Origin: Streptomyces sp. ADI95-17
Lineage (GTDB): Bacteria > Actinomycetota > Actinomycetes > Streptomycetales > Streptomycetaceae
Assembly (NCBI RefSeq): GCF_003846175.1
Contig: NZ_ML123051.1
Coordinates: forward strand, 89,783-153,782
DNA: 64,000 nt
Direction: 5' to 3'
Numbering within the stretch: position 1 is the first letter of the stretch; every line of letters starts with the position of its first letter. The translations under genes and the position numbers were made by a program. The notes under the pieces were generated by a model that saw nothing but the letters and a program-made list of their open reading frames with translations, was not told the DNA's origin and ran no database searches. Shown here piece by piece: positions 8,607 through 16,974 of the stretch.

Positions 8607-9050
8607 TCAACGCTGCAAGGCGTCCAGTGCTGCGAGGCCGCCGCGGACAGCGGCGGATGCCTTGTCGAGCTGCTCACGCTCATGAACACGCCAGTCGGAG
8701 CCAATGCGAAACGGATCGCCTGTGAAGCGAGGGATGACGTGAAGGTGCACATGGAAAACCTCTTGGAACGCGGCTTCGCCGTCCGCAAGAAGCAGGTTGA
8801 CGCCCTCACACCGCAGACCTGATCGCCGCAGCGCCCGCCCGAGCCGGTGCGCCACCTTCCAGACCTGGACGCCGACGTCCTCCGGGAGATCCTCCAGTCC
8901 CACCGAGTGCGTCTTGGGAACGACCAGTAGGTGACCGGGGTTGACGGGCCGGAGATCCATGAAGGCGATCACCGATTCGTCTTCATGGACGATGCTGGCA
9001 TCCGCCCGACCATGAACAATCGTGCAGAAGATACATCCGTCGTCCACCAT
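8607..9050 (-). CDS. HIT-family nucleotide hydrolase/transferase
   Basis: 147 residues. The histidine triad HVHLHVIPR is near residue 97-105, and the N-terminal DDGCIFCTIVHG gives the Cys-x-x-Cys commonly seen in HIT proteins. RPVNPGHLLVVPKTH is the characteristic nucleotide-binding strand. Members hydrolyse nucleotide phosphoramidates or dinucleoside polyphosphates in the cytoplasm. The ATG at 9048-9050 is chosen because the upstream extension to 9185 has no family resemblance. Divergent from the methyltransferase at 9212. Confidence 0.92.
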   Translation of the reverse strand: MVDDGCIFCTIVHGRADASIVHEDESVIAFMDLRPVNPGHLLVVPKTHSVGLEDLPEDVGVQVWKVAHRLGRALRRSGLRCEGVNLLLADGEAAFQEVFHVHLHVIPRFTGDPFRIGSDWRVHEREQLDKASAAVRGGLAALDALQR

Positions 9051-9211
9051 GAACTTCCCCTTGCGCTCCAAGTCCCTTGCTGCGCCCACCACATCAGATG
9101 ATTCGTGTGGGCGCGAACGAGTTCCATCACCAAGGCCCCGCAGGAGATGGGCTGTCTGGACGCCCTTGCCGGCAGATATTGTCATGATTCACATTGAGAG
9201 GGGATGTGGCC

Positions 9212-9778
9212 ATGGAAGAACGTGCCGTTCCGCCTCGTGTGGTGACCGCAGAGCGTGTCGCCTCCGAGGCGGGGTTCAAAAAGAGCTGCATCCGTGAAGT
9301 GGGCAGGCTGCTCAAACTGGCCGCTGCCGCGAAACCCGACGGGGCCATCGCGGAGAGTGGCACCGGCTCCGGAGTGGGCACAGCCTGGCTGCACAGTGGC
9401 CTCGGTACAGGCGCACGTCTGTTCACCGTGGAGCGTGACGAGGAACTGGCCCGCCGAGCGGCCGGCGTCTTCGCGGACGACCAACGCGTCAGCGTTCTCA
9501 CGGGGGACTGGCAGCTGCTTGAGCAGCACGCCCCGTTCGACGTCTTCTTCTGCGATGGCGGGGGCAAGCGTGACGACCCTCAGCGAGTCGTCGAGCAGCT
9601 GGCTCCCGGTGGCCTCCTCATCCTGGACGACTTCACTCCCTCGCCCGATTGGCCGCCTCGTTTCGAGGGTCAAGTGGATGAACTCCGCATGTTCTACCTC
9701 ACTCATCCGGACTTGGACGCCACCGAGGTACTGATAACACCGGCTAGTTCAGTGGTTATCGGGGCACGCCGCCTCTAG
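9212..9778 (+). CDS. SAM-dependent O-methyltransferase-like protein
   Basis: 188 residues with a class I methyltransferase core: IAESGTGSGVGTAWLHSGL is motif I, LFTVERDEELA carries the acidic residue after beta 2, and DVFFCDGGGKRDDPQRVVEQ followed by LAPGGLLILDDFTP are motifs III-IV of the catechol O-methyltransferase type. GAGAGGGG precedes the ATG. The substrate is unknown. A short hairpin (CCGCC TCTA GGCGG, 9769-9782) overlaps the stop codon. Confidence 0.8.
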   Translation: MEERAVPPRVVTAERVASEAGFKKSCIREVGRLLKLAAAAKPDGAIAESGTGSGVGTAWLHSGLGTGARLFTVERDEELARRAAGVFADDQRVSVLTGDWQLLEQHAPFDVFFCDGGGKRDDPQRVVEQLAPGGLLILDDFTPSPDWPPRFEGQVDELRMFYLTHPDLDATEVLITPASSVVIGARRL

Positions 9779-9860
9779 GCGGTCTCTTACGGACCACCGC
9801 ACGAGCTCCGGGGCGCCGGTGGTGGGATGGCTTCATGCGACCCAGCACTGTCTCAAATCA

Positions 9861-10286
9861 TCATTTGGGGACAGGGTCCTGTTGACTCATCGTGGTGACG
9901 AGGGTCGAGGAGATGTGAGCCAGGGCGGGGTCTGCAGCGATGAAGAACGTTTCGACTCCGGCCAGTTCGTGGTTCATGCGGGCCATCGGCATTTCGTAGT
10001 CCAGGTCGGCAACGCCGCGGACTCCGCGGATGACGACATCGATTCCGACTCGGCGGCAGTAGTCGACCAGCAGGCCGCCCGTGTGGGAGTCGACCGTGAC
10101 GTTGCTCAAGTCAGTTGCTGCCGCGCAGAGCCGGTCCAGCCGTTCCGTGACCGGGGAGCGGCCGGTCTTGTTCGAATTGAACATCACGCACACGACAACC
10201 TCGTCGAACAGGAGGGCAGCGCGCCGGAGTATGTCCTTGTGCCCTTGAGTGACCGGGTCGAAGGATCCTGGGAAGAGGGCTCTCAT
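9861..10286 (-). CDS. coaD: CoaD-like phosphopantetheine adenylyltransferase lacking the usual C-terminus
   Basis: 141 residues. ALFPGSFDPVTQGHKDILRR has the T/HxGH nucleotidyltransferase signature, VVIRGVRGVADLDYEMPMAR the pantetheine-binding part, and ISSTLV the ISSTxVR-like motif. A normal bacterial CoaD is about 160 residues and continues after ISSTLV with a helix of about 18 residues; here it ends in TTMSQQDPVPK. The tail is encoded by sequence that looks foreign to the family, beside a transposase relic. Either the gene was truncated and the frame ran into flanking DNA, or it is a divergent paralogue. The essential copy is presumably elsewhere. The start is the ATG at 10284-10286. Confidence 0.75.
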   Translation of the reverse strand: MRALFPGSFDPVTQGHKDILRRAALLFDEVVVCVMFNSNKTGRSPVTERLDRLCAAATDLSNVTVDSHTGGLLVDYCRRVGIDVVIRGVRGVADLDYEMPMARMNHELAGVETFFIAADPALAHISSTLVTTMSQQDPVPK

Positions 10287-10512
10287 GATCGGGAAGAGTA
10301 ACAATCGGCCGCCCCTGATAGTGAAGTGCCTGGACAGCAAAACGATCGAGATCAGGCTCGACAGGGAGAACGTCCGGCACCGTATTTCGCGGGTGGCTGA
10401 GCCGGGTGGAGTTGCTGTCTGACCGTGTCCGGTCGGGGGCGCCGTGTTGACCGGGGTGTGACGTGGTCATCCCGGTCCCCGTGGGTGCGGACGGTGCGCC
10501 CGCGCATGGAAT

Positions 10513-11238
10513 GTGGTCACCTCCGTGGTGGAGAAGCACCTTGGTGCTCTGTCTGTTGCTGCCCGGTTTCTGCGAGGTTTAGATGTGGCCGGGACCGTCG
10601 ACCGGCTGCGCCCGGGCCGCGACATCGCCCATGTGACACACGGCCAGGTCATCGAGGTGCTGATGGTCAACCGGTCGGCCGCGCCCTGGCGGCGGGTGGA
10701 TCGCTGGGCCCGGGAGTGGGCCGTGGAGGATGACTTCGGGACGGAGGCGCAGCCGCTCGACGACGACCGTCTGGGCCAGGCTGCGGACGCCATCGCCCCG
10801 CACCTGAGGAAGCTCACCGACAGCGTCGGGGTCCTGGCGATCGGCGAGTTCGGCTCAAGCAGATCCGGATCGGGCCCGGGGGTGACCGGCGACGGCGGCA
10901 TCCCGCTGCTGTCCCGCGTCATCGACGGTGGAGCCGCGGAGATCTCCCAGATCATCGGCACCATGAACGCTCCGCGCGCGATAGCCGGGCCGAAGGAGTT
11001 TCAGCCGATCGCCGACTCCAAGCTGATCTCCTCCGGCAACGTGGCTGCCCTGATCAAGGTAGGGGACCGATTTCATCGCCCCGGCCCCCACTTCCAGGTC
11101 GACGACGCCGTCTACGCCGCCCTCGACCTGGAAGTGGCCACCGTTGTGGATCATAGCCCGGTCCGCGACGAGGACATCCCCGCCGCAGAACGCGAGACCT
11201 GCCGGGTCCTGGAAGACGTCGCCACAGGGCGGACCTGA
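10513..11238 (+). pseudogene. IS1634-type (DUF4277) transposase relic with internal and 3' deletions
   Basis: The N-terminal DUF4277 domain is intact (EKHLGALSVAARFLRGLDVA, then THGQVIEVLMVNR). After IGEFGS the frame jumps to GVTGDGGIPLLSRVIDGGAA, so the segment that normally holds the first catalytic Asp (SISLYGAY and the following RPDLKQ region) is missing. The sequence then resumes with KLISSGNVAAL and ends at ETCRVLEDVA, far short of a full transposase of about 550 residues. The deletion is in frame, leaving one uninterrupted open frame that should not be called a working transposase. It was read from a GTG. Confidence 0.85.
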
Positions 11239-11249
11239 CTCCGGCGCAC

Positions 11250-11981
11250 TCAGCTGCGAACAGACAGGTGCCGGGCGAAGCGGCAGACGGCTTCGGTGAA
11301 AGCATCTGGATCGTCAAAGTTCGCGAGATGTCCTGCACGCGGGATCAACTCGACGCGGGCACGCGGATGCGCACGGACGAAGTCCATCTCGCCGGACCGG
11401 AAGACGGTGTCCTTCTCGCCGTTCAGGATGAGCACAGGAGCCGCCACATGACGCATCGCACCCGCGTCGAAGCAGCCCAGCACCTCGCCCCAGGCGGCCG
11501 GCAGAGTGTGGAAGGCGTAGCCGGAACGGATGGTCGCTTCCACCACCGCGGGTGGATAGCGTCGGCGCAGCAACCGGTCGTTCCACCGGGCCAACCGGTC
11601 CGCCGGTATGCGAGGGACGATCCCGGCGACCCACCGATACGGCGTTGCCCACGGGCCACGAGTTGAGGCGCTGGCCCCCGCCAGGACGAGCCCGCGCAGC
11701 CGCTCCGGGCAGCGCCGCGCGAACTCCAGTGAGGCGTATCCGCCGAGCGAGTGCCCGACGACCAGAGCCGGTCCGCGGTCGAGCGAGTCCACCGCGGAAG
11801 CGATGATCTCCGTCGCCGCGTTCAGGCTCCATGACTGAGCAGAACGGGCGCCGTGGCCCGGTAGGTCAACGGCGGCTACCGCGAAGTCCTTTTGAAGCGC
11901 GGTGAGCTGCGGGCTCCACTGTCCCGCGCTGAACCGTGTCCCGTGTACCAAGACGATGGGCGGTGTATCCGCTGCCGTCAT
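11250..11981 (-). CDS. Alpha/beta-fold hydrolase
   Basis: 243 residues. The oxyanion segment VLVHGTRFSAGQWSPQ, the nucleophile elbow GHSLGG near residue 95, the Asp of LILNGEKDTVFR and the His of PRAGHLANFDDP form a complete catalytic set. The cap region is short. Probably a cytoplasmic esterase or related hydrolase of unknown substrate. No obvious operon partner: it lies next to the transposase relic on one side and is followed across about 200 bp by the CGNR gene, also on the minus strand. Confidence 0.85.
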   Translation of the reverse strand: MTAADTPPIVLVHGTRFSAGQWSPQLTALQKDFAVAAVDLPGHGARSAQSWSLNAATEIIASAVDSLDRGPALVVGHSLGGYASLEFARRCPERLRGLVLAGASASTRGPWATPYRWVAGIVPRIPADRLARWNDRLLRRRYPPAVVEATIRSGYAFHTLPAAWGEVLGCFDAGAMRHVAAPVLILNGEKDTVFRSGEMDFVRAHPRARVELIPRAGHLANFDDPDAFTEAVCRFARHLSVRS

Positions 11982-12181
11982 GACTCCCCCAGATCAGCAC
12001 TCTCCTCGAAGCGACACTACCGGCAGGGCCGTCCCCGGCGCTGATGACGCGGAAGTGCTGTCCGGGGGGACGCTCGGACCGGCCAACTACAGACCTGAAC
12101 GAACTACCTGCGAAGTATGGATCGGGCGGGACGGGACAACCACAACGTCACACGTAGATCACGAGCACGTGGGACACGCTC

Positions 12182-12778
12182 CTACCTCGTACCGCCCGAC
12201 TGCTCGACGGAGCGGGAGCGTCGGTGGGCGGAGACCCGCTCGCGGGTTGCGCATCGGCGGGAGCAGTAGCGGCGTTCCGGGCCGCTGCCGTGCGTGACGA
12301 AGACGTTCCGGCAGCTGGGTGATGAGCAGATCCTGCCGGGCGGGCGTTGGTGTTCCCAGACGAGCACCGTCAGGGCCATGCACGACGAGGCGAGAAGCCA
12401 CTCGTCCCAGGGGGCGTCGTCATCGTGGTCGAGATGAGGGTGCCAGGGGGAGCCGCCGCCGTGAGAAGTCAGGCGGAGCGGTCCGGTGTGTTCTGCCAGA
12501 AGACGATTGAGGTGGCCGGCCGCACTGTCGGCGGTCTCGGCGGCGAAGACTTCCCGCAGCAGGGCGGCAGCCGCACGCATCCCGTCGACATCGCAAGTTG
12601 TGAGCTCGATGCCGCCCGCTTCACCGTGTGCGCGGAGCACATCGGCGATTTCGCCCGGGTCGGGGCGGTCGGCATCGAGAGCATTGACCAGAGTGGCGGT
12701 TCGCCGAGCCATGGCCAATACGGAGTGCCTGGTGGACCAGTCGTCGATGGTGGAGGACACCTGCACAATGTAACGCAT
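12182..12778 (-). CDS. CGNR zinc-finger (ABATE domain) putative regulator
   Basis: 198 residues. The C-terminal CGNR finger reads RICSSPSCRNVFVTHGSGPE then RRYCSRRCATRERVSAHR, with four cysteines for zinc and the basic tail. The N-terminal domain (RRTATLVNALDADRPD and following helices) is of the ABATE ligand-binding type. Such proteins are thought to be stress-related transcription regulators. It is divergent from an MFS gene with only 38 bp between start codons, and an inverted repeat lies in that gap, so it probably controls the transporter. Confidence 0.85.
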   Translation of the reverse strand: MRYIVQVSSTIDDWSTRHSVLAMARRTATLVNALDADRPDPGEIADVLRAHGEAGGIELTTCDVDGMRAAAALLREVFAAETADSAAGHLNRLLAEHTGPLRLTSHGGGSPWHPHLDHDDDAPWDEWLLASSCMALTVLVWEHQRPPGRICSSPSCRNVFVTHGSGPERRYCSRRCATRERVSAHRRSRSVEQSGGTR

Positions 12779-12793
12779 ATTGCGGAGTTTTGA

Positions 12794-12807
12794 GTTACGT
12801 CCGTAAC
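12794..12807. promoter_or_regulatory. Inverted repeat GTTACGTCCGTAAC between the CGNR and MFS genes
   Basis: Perfect 6-bp arms with a 2-bp centre, placed in the middle of the 38-bp divergent gap and 9 bp before the MFS ATG. One bound dimer could block both promoters. Confidence 0.55.
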
Positions 12808-12816
12808 GTCCTGCTC

Positions 12817-14019
12817 ATGAAAACGCGTTACTCACTCCGCGTCTACTTCGTCGGAGCAGTGGCGGCTCGCGCCGGGGACGAGGCGTCAGGACCGGCGTTG
12901 ATGCTGGCCGGCTTCGCGCTGACCGGATCGACCACCGACGCGTCGTCGCTGCTCGCGAGCATCACGATCTCCGCCGCGGTGGGAGGGCCAGTGCTCGGGA
13001 CGCTCCTCGACAGAGCGAGACGACCGGGCCGTCTGCTATCCGGAGCGCTCGTCGTGTACGCGGCCGGCCTGGGGGTGATCCTCGCGGGGCTCGGGCACCT
13101 CCCGTTCGCCGTCACCATCCTGATCGCAGTTCTGACGGGGATGCCGGCGCCGGCGCTGTCAGGCGGATGGACGGCCCAACTGCCCCGGGTCGTACCGGAT
13201 GACGGCCTGCCCCGGGCGAACATGCTCGACGCCATGACGTACGGCGCGGCGAGCCTGGCCGCTCCGGCCCTTGCAGGCGGAACGGCGGAGTTGCTGGGGG
13301 CGCCGACGGCTGTGGTTGTCTCTGCGGGGCTCATCGGCTTGGCGCTGCCCACTGCGTTGATGCTTCCGGCCCGTCCCGTCCGGGAGCATGTTCTTCGGAA
13401 GACCTCAGTGGTCAGCGACCTTGTTGCCGGATTCCGGGTCATTGCGAGGCGACCGCCACTGGCCCGAGCGACTCTCACCTCGGTCGTCTCCTGCGTTGCA
13501 CAAGGCATGCTGACCGCCTGCACGGTGTTCCTCGGCGAGCATGTCCTTGGCGGAGCCGGTCGTGGCACGATGCTGCTCTCCTGCGCGGCGGTCTCCGCCC
13601 TCGTCGCCAACGCCGTACTCGCGAGGTTTCCGCACCTGCTCTCCCCGGACACCATCATCTGGGCCAGCGCCCTGGTTCAGGCCGCCGCCCTGGTCCTGGC
13701 CACCTCGGAGCAACCATTGCTGCTGGTCGTGGCCGTACTGGCGCTCGGGATCGGTGAAGGACCTCAACTGGCCGCATTGTTCGCGGTCCGCCACCGGGAG
13801 GCCCCGGAACATCTGCGCGGCCAGATCTTCACCACCGGCGCCAGCTTGAAGATCACCGGATTCGCCCTGGGAGCTGCGGTTGCCGGACCGATCGCCACCT
13901 GGTCCCTGCGTGGCGCTCTCGCACTCGCAGCGAGCGTGGCGGTCCTCGCAGCACTGGCCTTCTTCGCGATCCCGTCGACAGCCGACAACTCGTCCGAGGA
14001 CCGTGCGACTTCGCATTGA
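12817..14019 (+). CDS. MFS transporter
   Basis: 400 residues, hydrophobic throughout, with 10-12 predicted membrane helices. LLDRARRPGRLLSGALVVYA is the loop between helices 2 and 3 of the facilitator superfamily, and the protein resembles actinobacterial exporters of the DHA3 type. The ATG at 12817 (MKTRYSLRVYF) is preferred over a TTG at 12790 because the latter would put the inverted repeat inside the gene. Divergent from the CGNR regulator. Substrate unknown. Confidence 0.85.
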   Translation: MKTRYSLRVYFVGAVAARAGDEASGPALMLAGFALTGSTTDASSLLASITISAAVGGPVLGTLLDRARRPGRLLSGALVVYAAGLGVILAGLGHLPFAVTILIAVLTGMPAPALSGGWTAQLPRVVPDDGLPRANMLDAMTYGAASLAAPALAGGTAELLGAPTAVVVSAGLIGLALPTALMLPARPVREHVLRKTSVVSDLVAGFRVIARRPPLARATLTSVVSCVAQGMLTACTVFLGEHVLGGAGRGTMLLSCAAVSALVANAVLARFPHLLSPDTIIWASALVQAAALVLATSEQPLLLVVAVLALGIGEGPQLAALFAVRHREAPEHLRGQIFTTGASLKITGFALGAAVAGPIATWSLRGALALAASVAVLAALAFFAIPSTADNSSEDRATSH

Positions 14020-14030
14020 TCATCGCCGGA

Positions 14031-14131
14031 CGGAGGGACGGAGGGACGGAGGGACGGAGGGACGGACGGACGGCGGGACGGCGGGAAGGCGGGACGGACG
14101 GACGGCGGGAAGGCGGGAAGGCTGGAAAGCT
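14031..14131. repeat. Degenerate short tandem repeats (GGACGGAG / GGACGGCGG / GGAAGGCGG)
   Basis: About 100 bp of purine-rich 8-9-bp repeats on the plus strand, beginning with four consecutive copies of GGACGGAG and then drifting to GGACGGCGG and GGAAGGCGG units. It lies just after the MFS stop codon and before the methyltransferase relic. Strand asymmetry (almost no C runs or T) could favour triplex or slipped structures. Confidence 0.8.
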
Positions 14132-14163
14132 GGATGGAGGGCAGGCATCGCATCTTGAGCACC

Positions 14164-14655
14164 TCACTCCAACGAGAGGCCCGAGGGACGGCGCCCCCAT
14201 GCGGACACCATAGGAGCGGTCGCAAGGTCGAGGCGTCCGGTGGAGACGTTCGCCAGGTGGCGGTCGATCTCCTCGTGGGTGGCAAGCTCTGCCGCCACCA
14301 GGCGGCTGCGGATCTGCCGTACGGTCGCGGCCTCAAGGGCGGCGCAGGCCGGTGAAGTGATCGGGAAGTACGCGTCGGCCTGGACGTCCTCAAGGTCGGC
14401 CTCACGCAGCAGCCGGGGGAGAGTCCGCCCGTACGCGAGGTCCGCGCCGCGTGCCGCCATCAAGTCGCGGAAGCCGGACCGCAGCCGGTTCGCGAGCCGC
14501 TGTTCGGGGCCGGACTCGTCCGGACACAGCAACGGCTGCAGTCCCGGGTCGGCATCCTCCAGGAGCAGCCGGCCGCCAAGGCGCAGCGCCTGGACCATCC
14601 GCCGCAGGGCCTCGGCACGATCAGTGACATCCTTCCGCGCCGACCGGCCGTGGTT
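14164..14655 (-). pseudogene. 5'-truncated class I SAM methyltransferase
   Basis: The frame gives VTDRAEALRRMVQALRLGGR, LLLEDADPGLQPLLCPDE and FRDLMAARGADLAYGRTLPR, the second half of a small-molecule methyltransferase. The upstream half with the SAM-binding glycine motif is absent; reading upstream the sequence loses similarity at about 14635 and meets an in-frame TAG near 14660. A start at the internal ATG (14596-14598) would give 144 residues without a SAM site. I call it a truncated relic. It abuts the divergent acetyltransferase promoter. Confidence 0.7.
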
Positions 14656-14720
14656 CGCCTAGCCGCAGGGCTCAGGCACCCCCACCATGCCGCGCTGTCC
14701 CAGCTGCATCGGAAGCCGGA

Positions 14721-14758
14721 GCGTACGAACGTACGCTCTGGGGTGTACGGTCGTACGC
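14721..14758. promoter_or_regulatory. Double operator touching the acetyltransferase start codon
   Basis: GCGTACGAACGTACGC (14721-14736, perfect 7-bp arms) and GTGTACGGTCGTACGC (14743-14758, one mismatch between arms) have centres 22 bp apart, about two helical turns. The second ends on the base before the ATG, so a bound protein would cover the transcript start. The co-transcribed TetR at 15354 is the likely ligand-responsive repressor. Confidence 0.75.
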
Positions 14759-15340
14759 ATGCCGACGGACTACTTTGCACAGGACCCCCGCACCAACCTC
14801 GAACGCATGGTGGCGGGCGACCTCTACATCGCCGACGACCCCGAAATCGCCGGCCGCCAGCAGCAAGCCGTACGTCTGGCCGCCCGCTTTCAGGCCGCCT
14901 ACACCGAAGACTCGGACGCGGCTCAGCCCCTCCTCGCCGAACTTCTCGGCTCGGTGGGAGACAAGGTTCACGTGCGGCCGCCCCTGTACGTGGACTACGG
15001 GAGCAACATCACGATCGGGGCGCGCACCTTCGTCAACTACAACTTGACCGCCCTGGATGTCGCGGCCATCACCATCGGCGAGGACTGCCAGATCGGCCCC
15101 AATGTCCAGCTGCTCACCCCGACGCACCCTCTGGAGCCGCAGCCTCGTCGCGACAAGCTGGAAGCCGCCAAGCCGATCACCATCGGCGACAACGTATGGA
15201 TCGGCGGAGGCGCGATCGTGCTCCCCGGCGTGACCATCGGGGACAACTCCGTCATCGGTGCCGGCGCTGTCGTCACCAAGGACATCCCCGCGGACGTCGT
15301 AGCCGTCGGCAACCCCGCCCGCTCTGTCCGCGCCCTCTGA
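14759..15340 (+). CDS. Hexapeptide-repeat acetyltransferase, maltose/galactoside O-acetyltransferase type
   Basis: 193 residues. An N-terminal helical Maa domain (TDYFAQDPRTNLERMVAGDL) is followed by left-handed beta-helix hexapeptide repeats from about residue 70, with the catalytic-loop His in LLTPTHPLEPQPRRD and the C-terminal VGNPARSVRAL closing segment. It transfers acetyl from acetyl-CoA to a sugar or related hydroxyl in the cytoplasm as a trimer. It is followed after 13 bp by a TetR gene, and two operators precede the start, so the pair looks like an autoregulated detoxification unit. RBS is unclear; the mRNA may have a very short leader. Confidence 0.9.
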   Translation: MPTDYFAQDPRTNLERMVAGDLYIADDPEIAGRQQQAVRLAARFQAAYTEDSDAAQPLLAELLGSVGDKVHVRPPLYVDYGSNITIGARTFVNYNLTALDVAAITIGEDCQIGPNVQLLTPTHPLEPQPRRDKLEAAKPITIGDNVWIGGGAIVLPGVTIGDNSVIGAGAVVTKDIPADVVAVGNPARSVRAL

Positions 15341-15353
15341 GGCCGCGACGACC

Positions 15354-15944
15354 ATGGCTACCGGACACACCGACCCGCAGCGCCGCGACCGCATTCTCAC
15401 GGCCACGCTCGACCTCATTGCGGAGGAAGGCATCGCAGGGGTCTCCCACCGGAAGATCGCTGCGCGCGCGGACGTTCCGCTGGGCTCGATGACCTACCAC
15501 TTCAGCGGGATCGACGAGGTTCTCCGGGAGGCGTTCCGCCACTTCACCGGGCACATCGTCGCGCTTTTCGACGAGCACCTCGCTGTCCCGGCCGACCGGG
15601 ACCAGGCCCGAGAGGCGGTGGCCGACCTCATCCATGCCCTGTCCGACGGAAGCCGACGCGACCTCATTCTCACCCAGGAGCTCTACACCCTCGCCGCCCG
15701 CCGGCCCTGCTATCGGGAACTCACCCATGAATGGATGGCTCGCAGCCGCGGCCACCTGGAGAAACACTTCGACCCGGACACGGCTCGCCAACTCGATGCC
15801 CTCATCGAGGGGTTGACCCTCCACCGCGCCCTGGCCGCGGAACCACACGACCGCCTGCTGACCCTCGACGCCGTCACGCGCATCACCGGGCCCTCCGGCG
15901 CAACCGCTCGGACTTGTCCGGCCGATCATGTCGCTGGTCAGTAG
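15354..15944 (+). CDS. TetR-family regulator
   Basis: 196 residues with an N-terminal helix-turn-helix (DRILTATLDLIAEEGIAG, then ADVPLGSMTYHFSGIDEVL) and a helical ligand domain. It begins 13 bp after the acetyltransferase and is probably co-transcribed. The twin GTACG-type palindromes at 14721-14758 are its likely operator, giving autoregulation of the two-gene operon. The ATG at 15354 follows CGCGACGACC, a weak RBS, which suits translation coupled to the upstream gene. Confidence 0.88.
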   Translation: MATGHTDPQRRDRILTATLDLIAEEGIAGVSHRKIAARADVPLGSMTYHFSGIDEVLREAFRHFTGHIVALFDEHLAVPADRDQAREAVADLIHALSDGSRRDLILTQELYTLAARRPCYRELTHEWMARSRGHLEKHFDPDTARQLDALIEGLTLHRALAAEPHDRLLTLDAVTRITGPSGATARTCPADHVAGQ

Positions 15945-16298
15945 TTCGTCGTAGAAGTGTGCGTCGACAGCTGCTGGAGGTCATCGACAGCCGCTGCTGC
16001 CGAGCATGAAGAGGGCCAACGGCGCTTCTCGGCGGATCTGGGAGGCCTCAGTTCGGCAACGTGATCCATCTTCACGGGGCTGGCCGGGGCCGGGTCGGAG
16101 CGGAGGCCGATTCGAATCGTCTCCGCAACGCAGCCTGACACCTCATGACAGCGCAGTCCCTCCGATTCCGGGACCGTCCACAGAGGTTCTTCCGGGTCCT
16201 GTGGTCATGGCCGAAGTGGCCGAAGTGGCCGAAGCCACTGTGCCACCGGGCGCCCGGGAATTCCGCACCAGCACGGTGAGGCGGTCGCAGCGGGCCCG
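15945..16298. other. 354-bp intergenic stretch
   Basis: No supported gene. The only structure seen is three near-identical 9-bp units (GGCCGAAGT) at about 16209-16234. The flanking genes converge on it. Confidence 0.6.
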
Positions 16299-16859
16299 CT
16301 ACCCGGGGAACGGGGAGATTACCCGTTCCCCGGCGAGTGTGTTGAGTCGTTCGGCTGCGTTGTCGTCAAGGAAGAAGAGCGTCATGGCCTGGCCGTTGTG
16401 CCGGACGTAGAAGCGCCGGTCCCCGTGTTCCAGCTCGTCGATGAGGTAGCCGACCACCATCAGATCGGCCCAGTCGTCCCTGACTTCGATGGGCCAGTTG
16501 ACCCGCCGGCCGTCGGCCGTGTACTCGATCCACGCTTCCTCCGTGCCGAGGTCGACATGGTCCCGCAGCCCGGAGAACGCGTCCGGCAGGCCTGAGATCC
16601 GGCACAGTTGCCTGGCGATCGACACGTACGAACCCTGGCCGCGGACGCACTCGGTATCGAAGTGCCATGCCCGGTTGCAGAACCACCGCTCCCACGGTTC
16701 GTCCTCGACCATGCAGCCCAGCGCGAACAACAACAGGTCGAACGGCTTGCGCTCGTATGCCACCCGCGGCCACGAGTACAGCAACTCGTCCACGGTCCGG
16801 CCGGTCGCGAGCGGCAACCCCAGTTCTGCCAGTCTGTCCAGCTGATCTTCAAGACGCAT
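16299..16859 (-). CDS. Hypothetical protein
   Basis: 186 residues, rich in Trp, Asp and Glu (for example EPWERWFCNRAWHFDTECV and WPIEVRDDWADLMVVGYL), soluble and without a signal peptide. The composition is that of a folded cytoplasmic protein, of the kind seen in actinomycete immunity-like or hypothetical proteins, but I do not recognise a family. The ATG at 16857-16859 (MRLEDQLDRLAELGLP) is chosen since the upstream extension is basic and Pro/Arg-rich like antisense sequence. It is downstream of the monooxygenase gene on the same strand, 115 bp away. Confidence 0.65.
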   Translation of the reverse strand: MRLEDQLDRLAELGLPLATGRTVDELLYSWPRVAYERKPFDLLLFALGCMVEDEPWERWFCNRAWHFDTECVRGQGSYVSIARQLCRISGLPDAFSGLRDHVDLGTEEAWIEYTADGRRVNWPIEVRDDWADLMVVGYLIDELEHGDRRFYVRHNGQAMTLFFLDDNAAERLNTLAGERVISPFPG

Positions 16860-16974
16860 GCCCGGGATCGTACCCACCGCCTCGGACAATGCCCTCGGGC
16901 GCTGTACGGCCGTGGATCTCCTTGGGGCTCGGCGCTCCTGCGGGAACTCCTCGGACCGGACGCAGGCCACCTCT

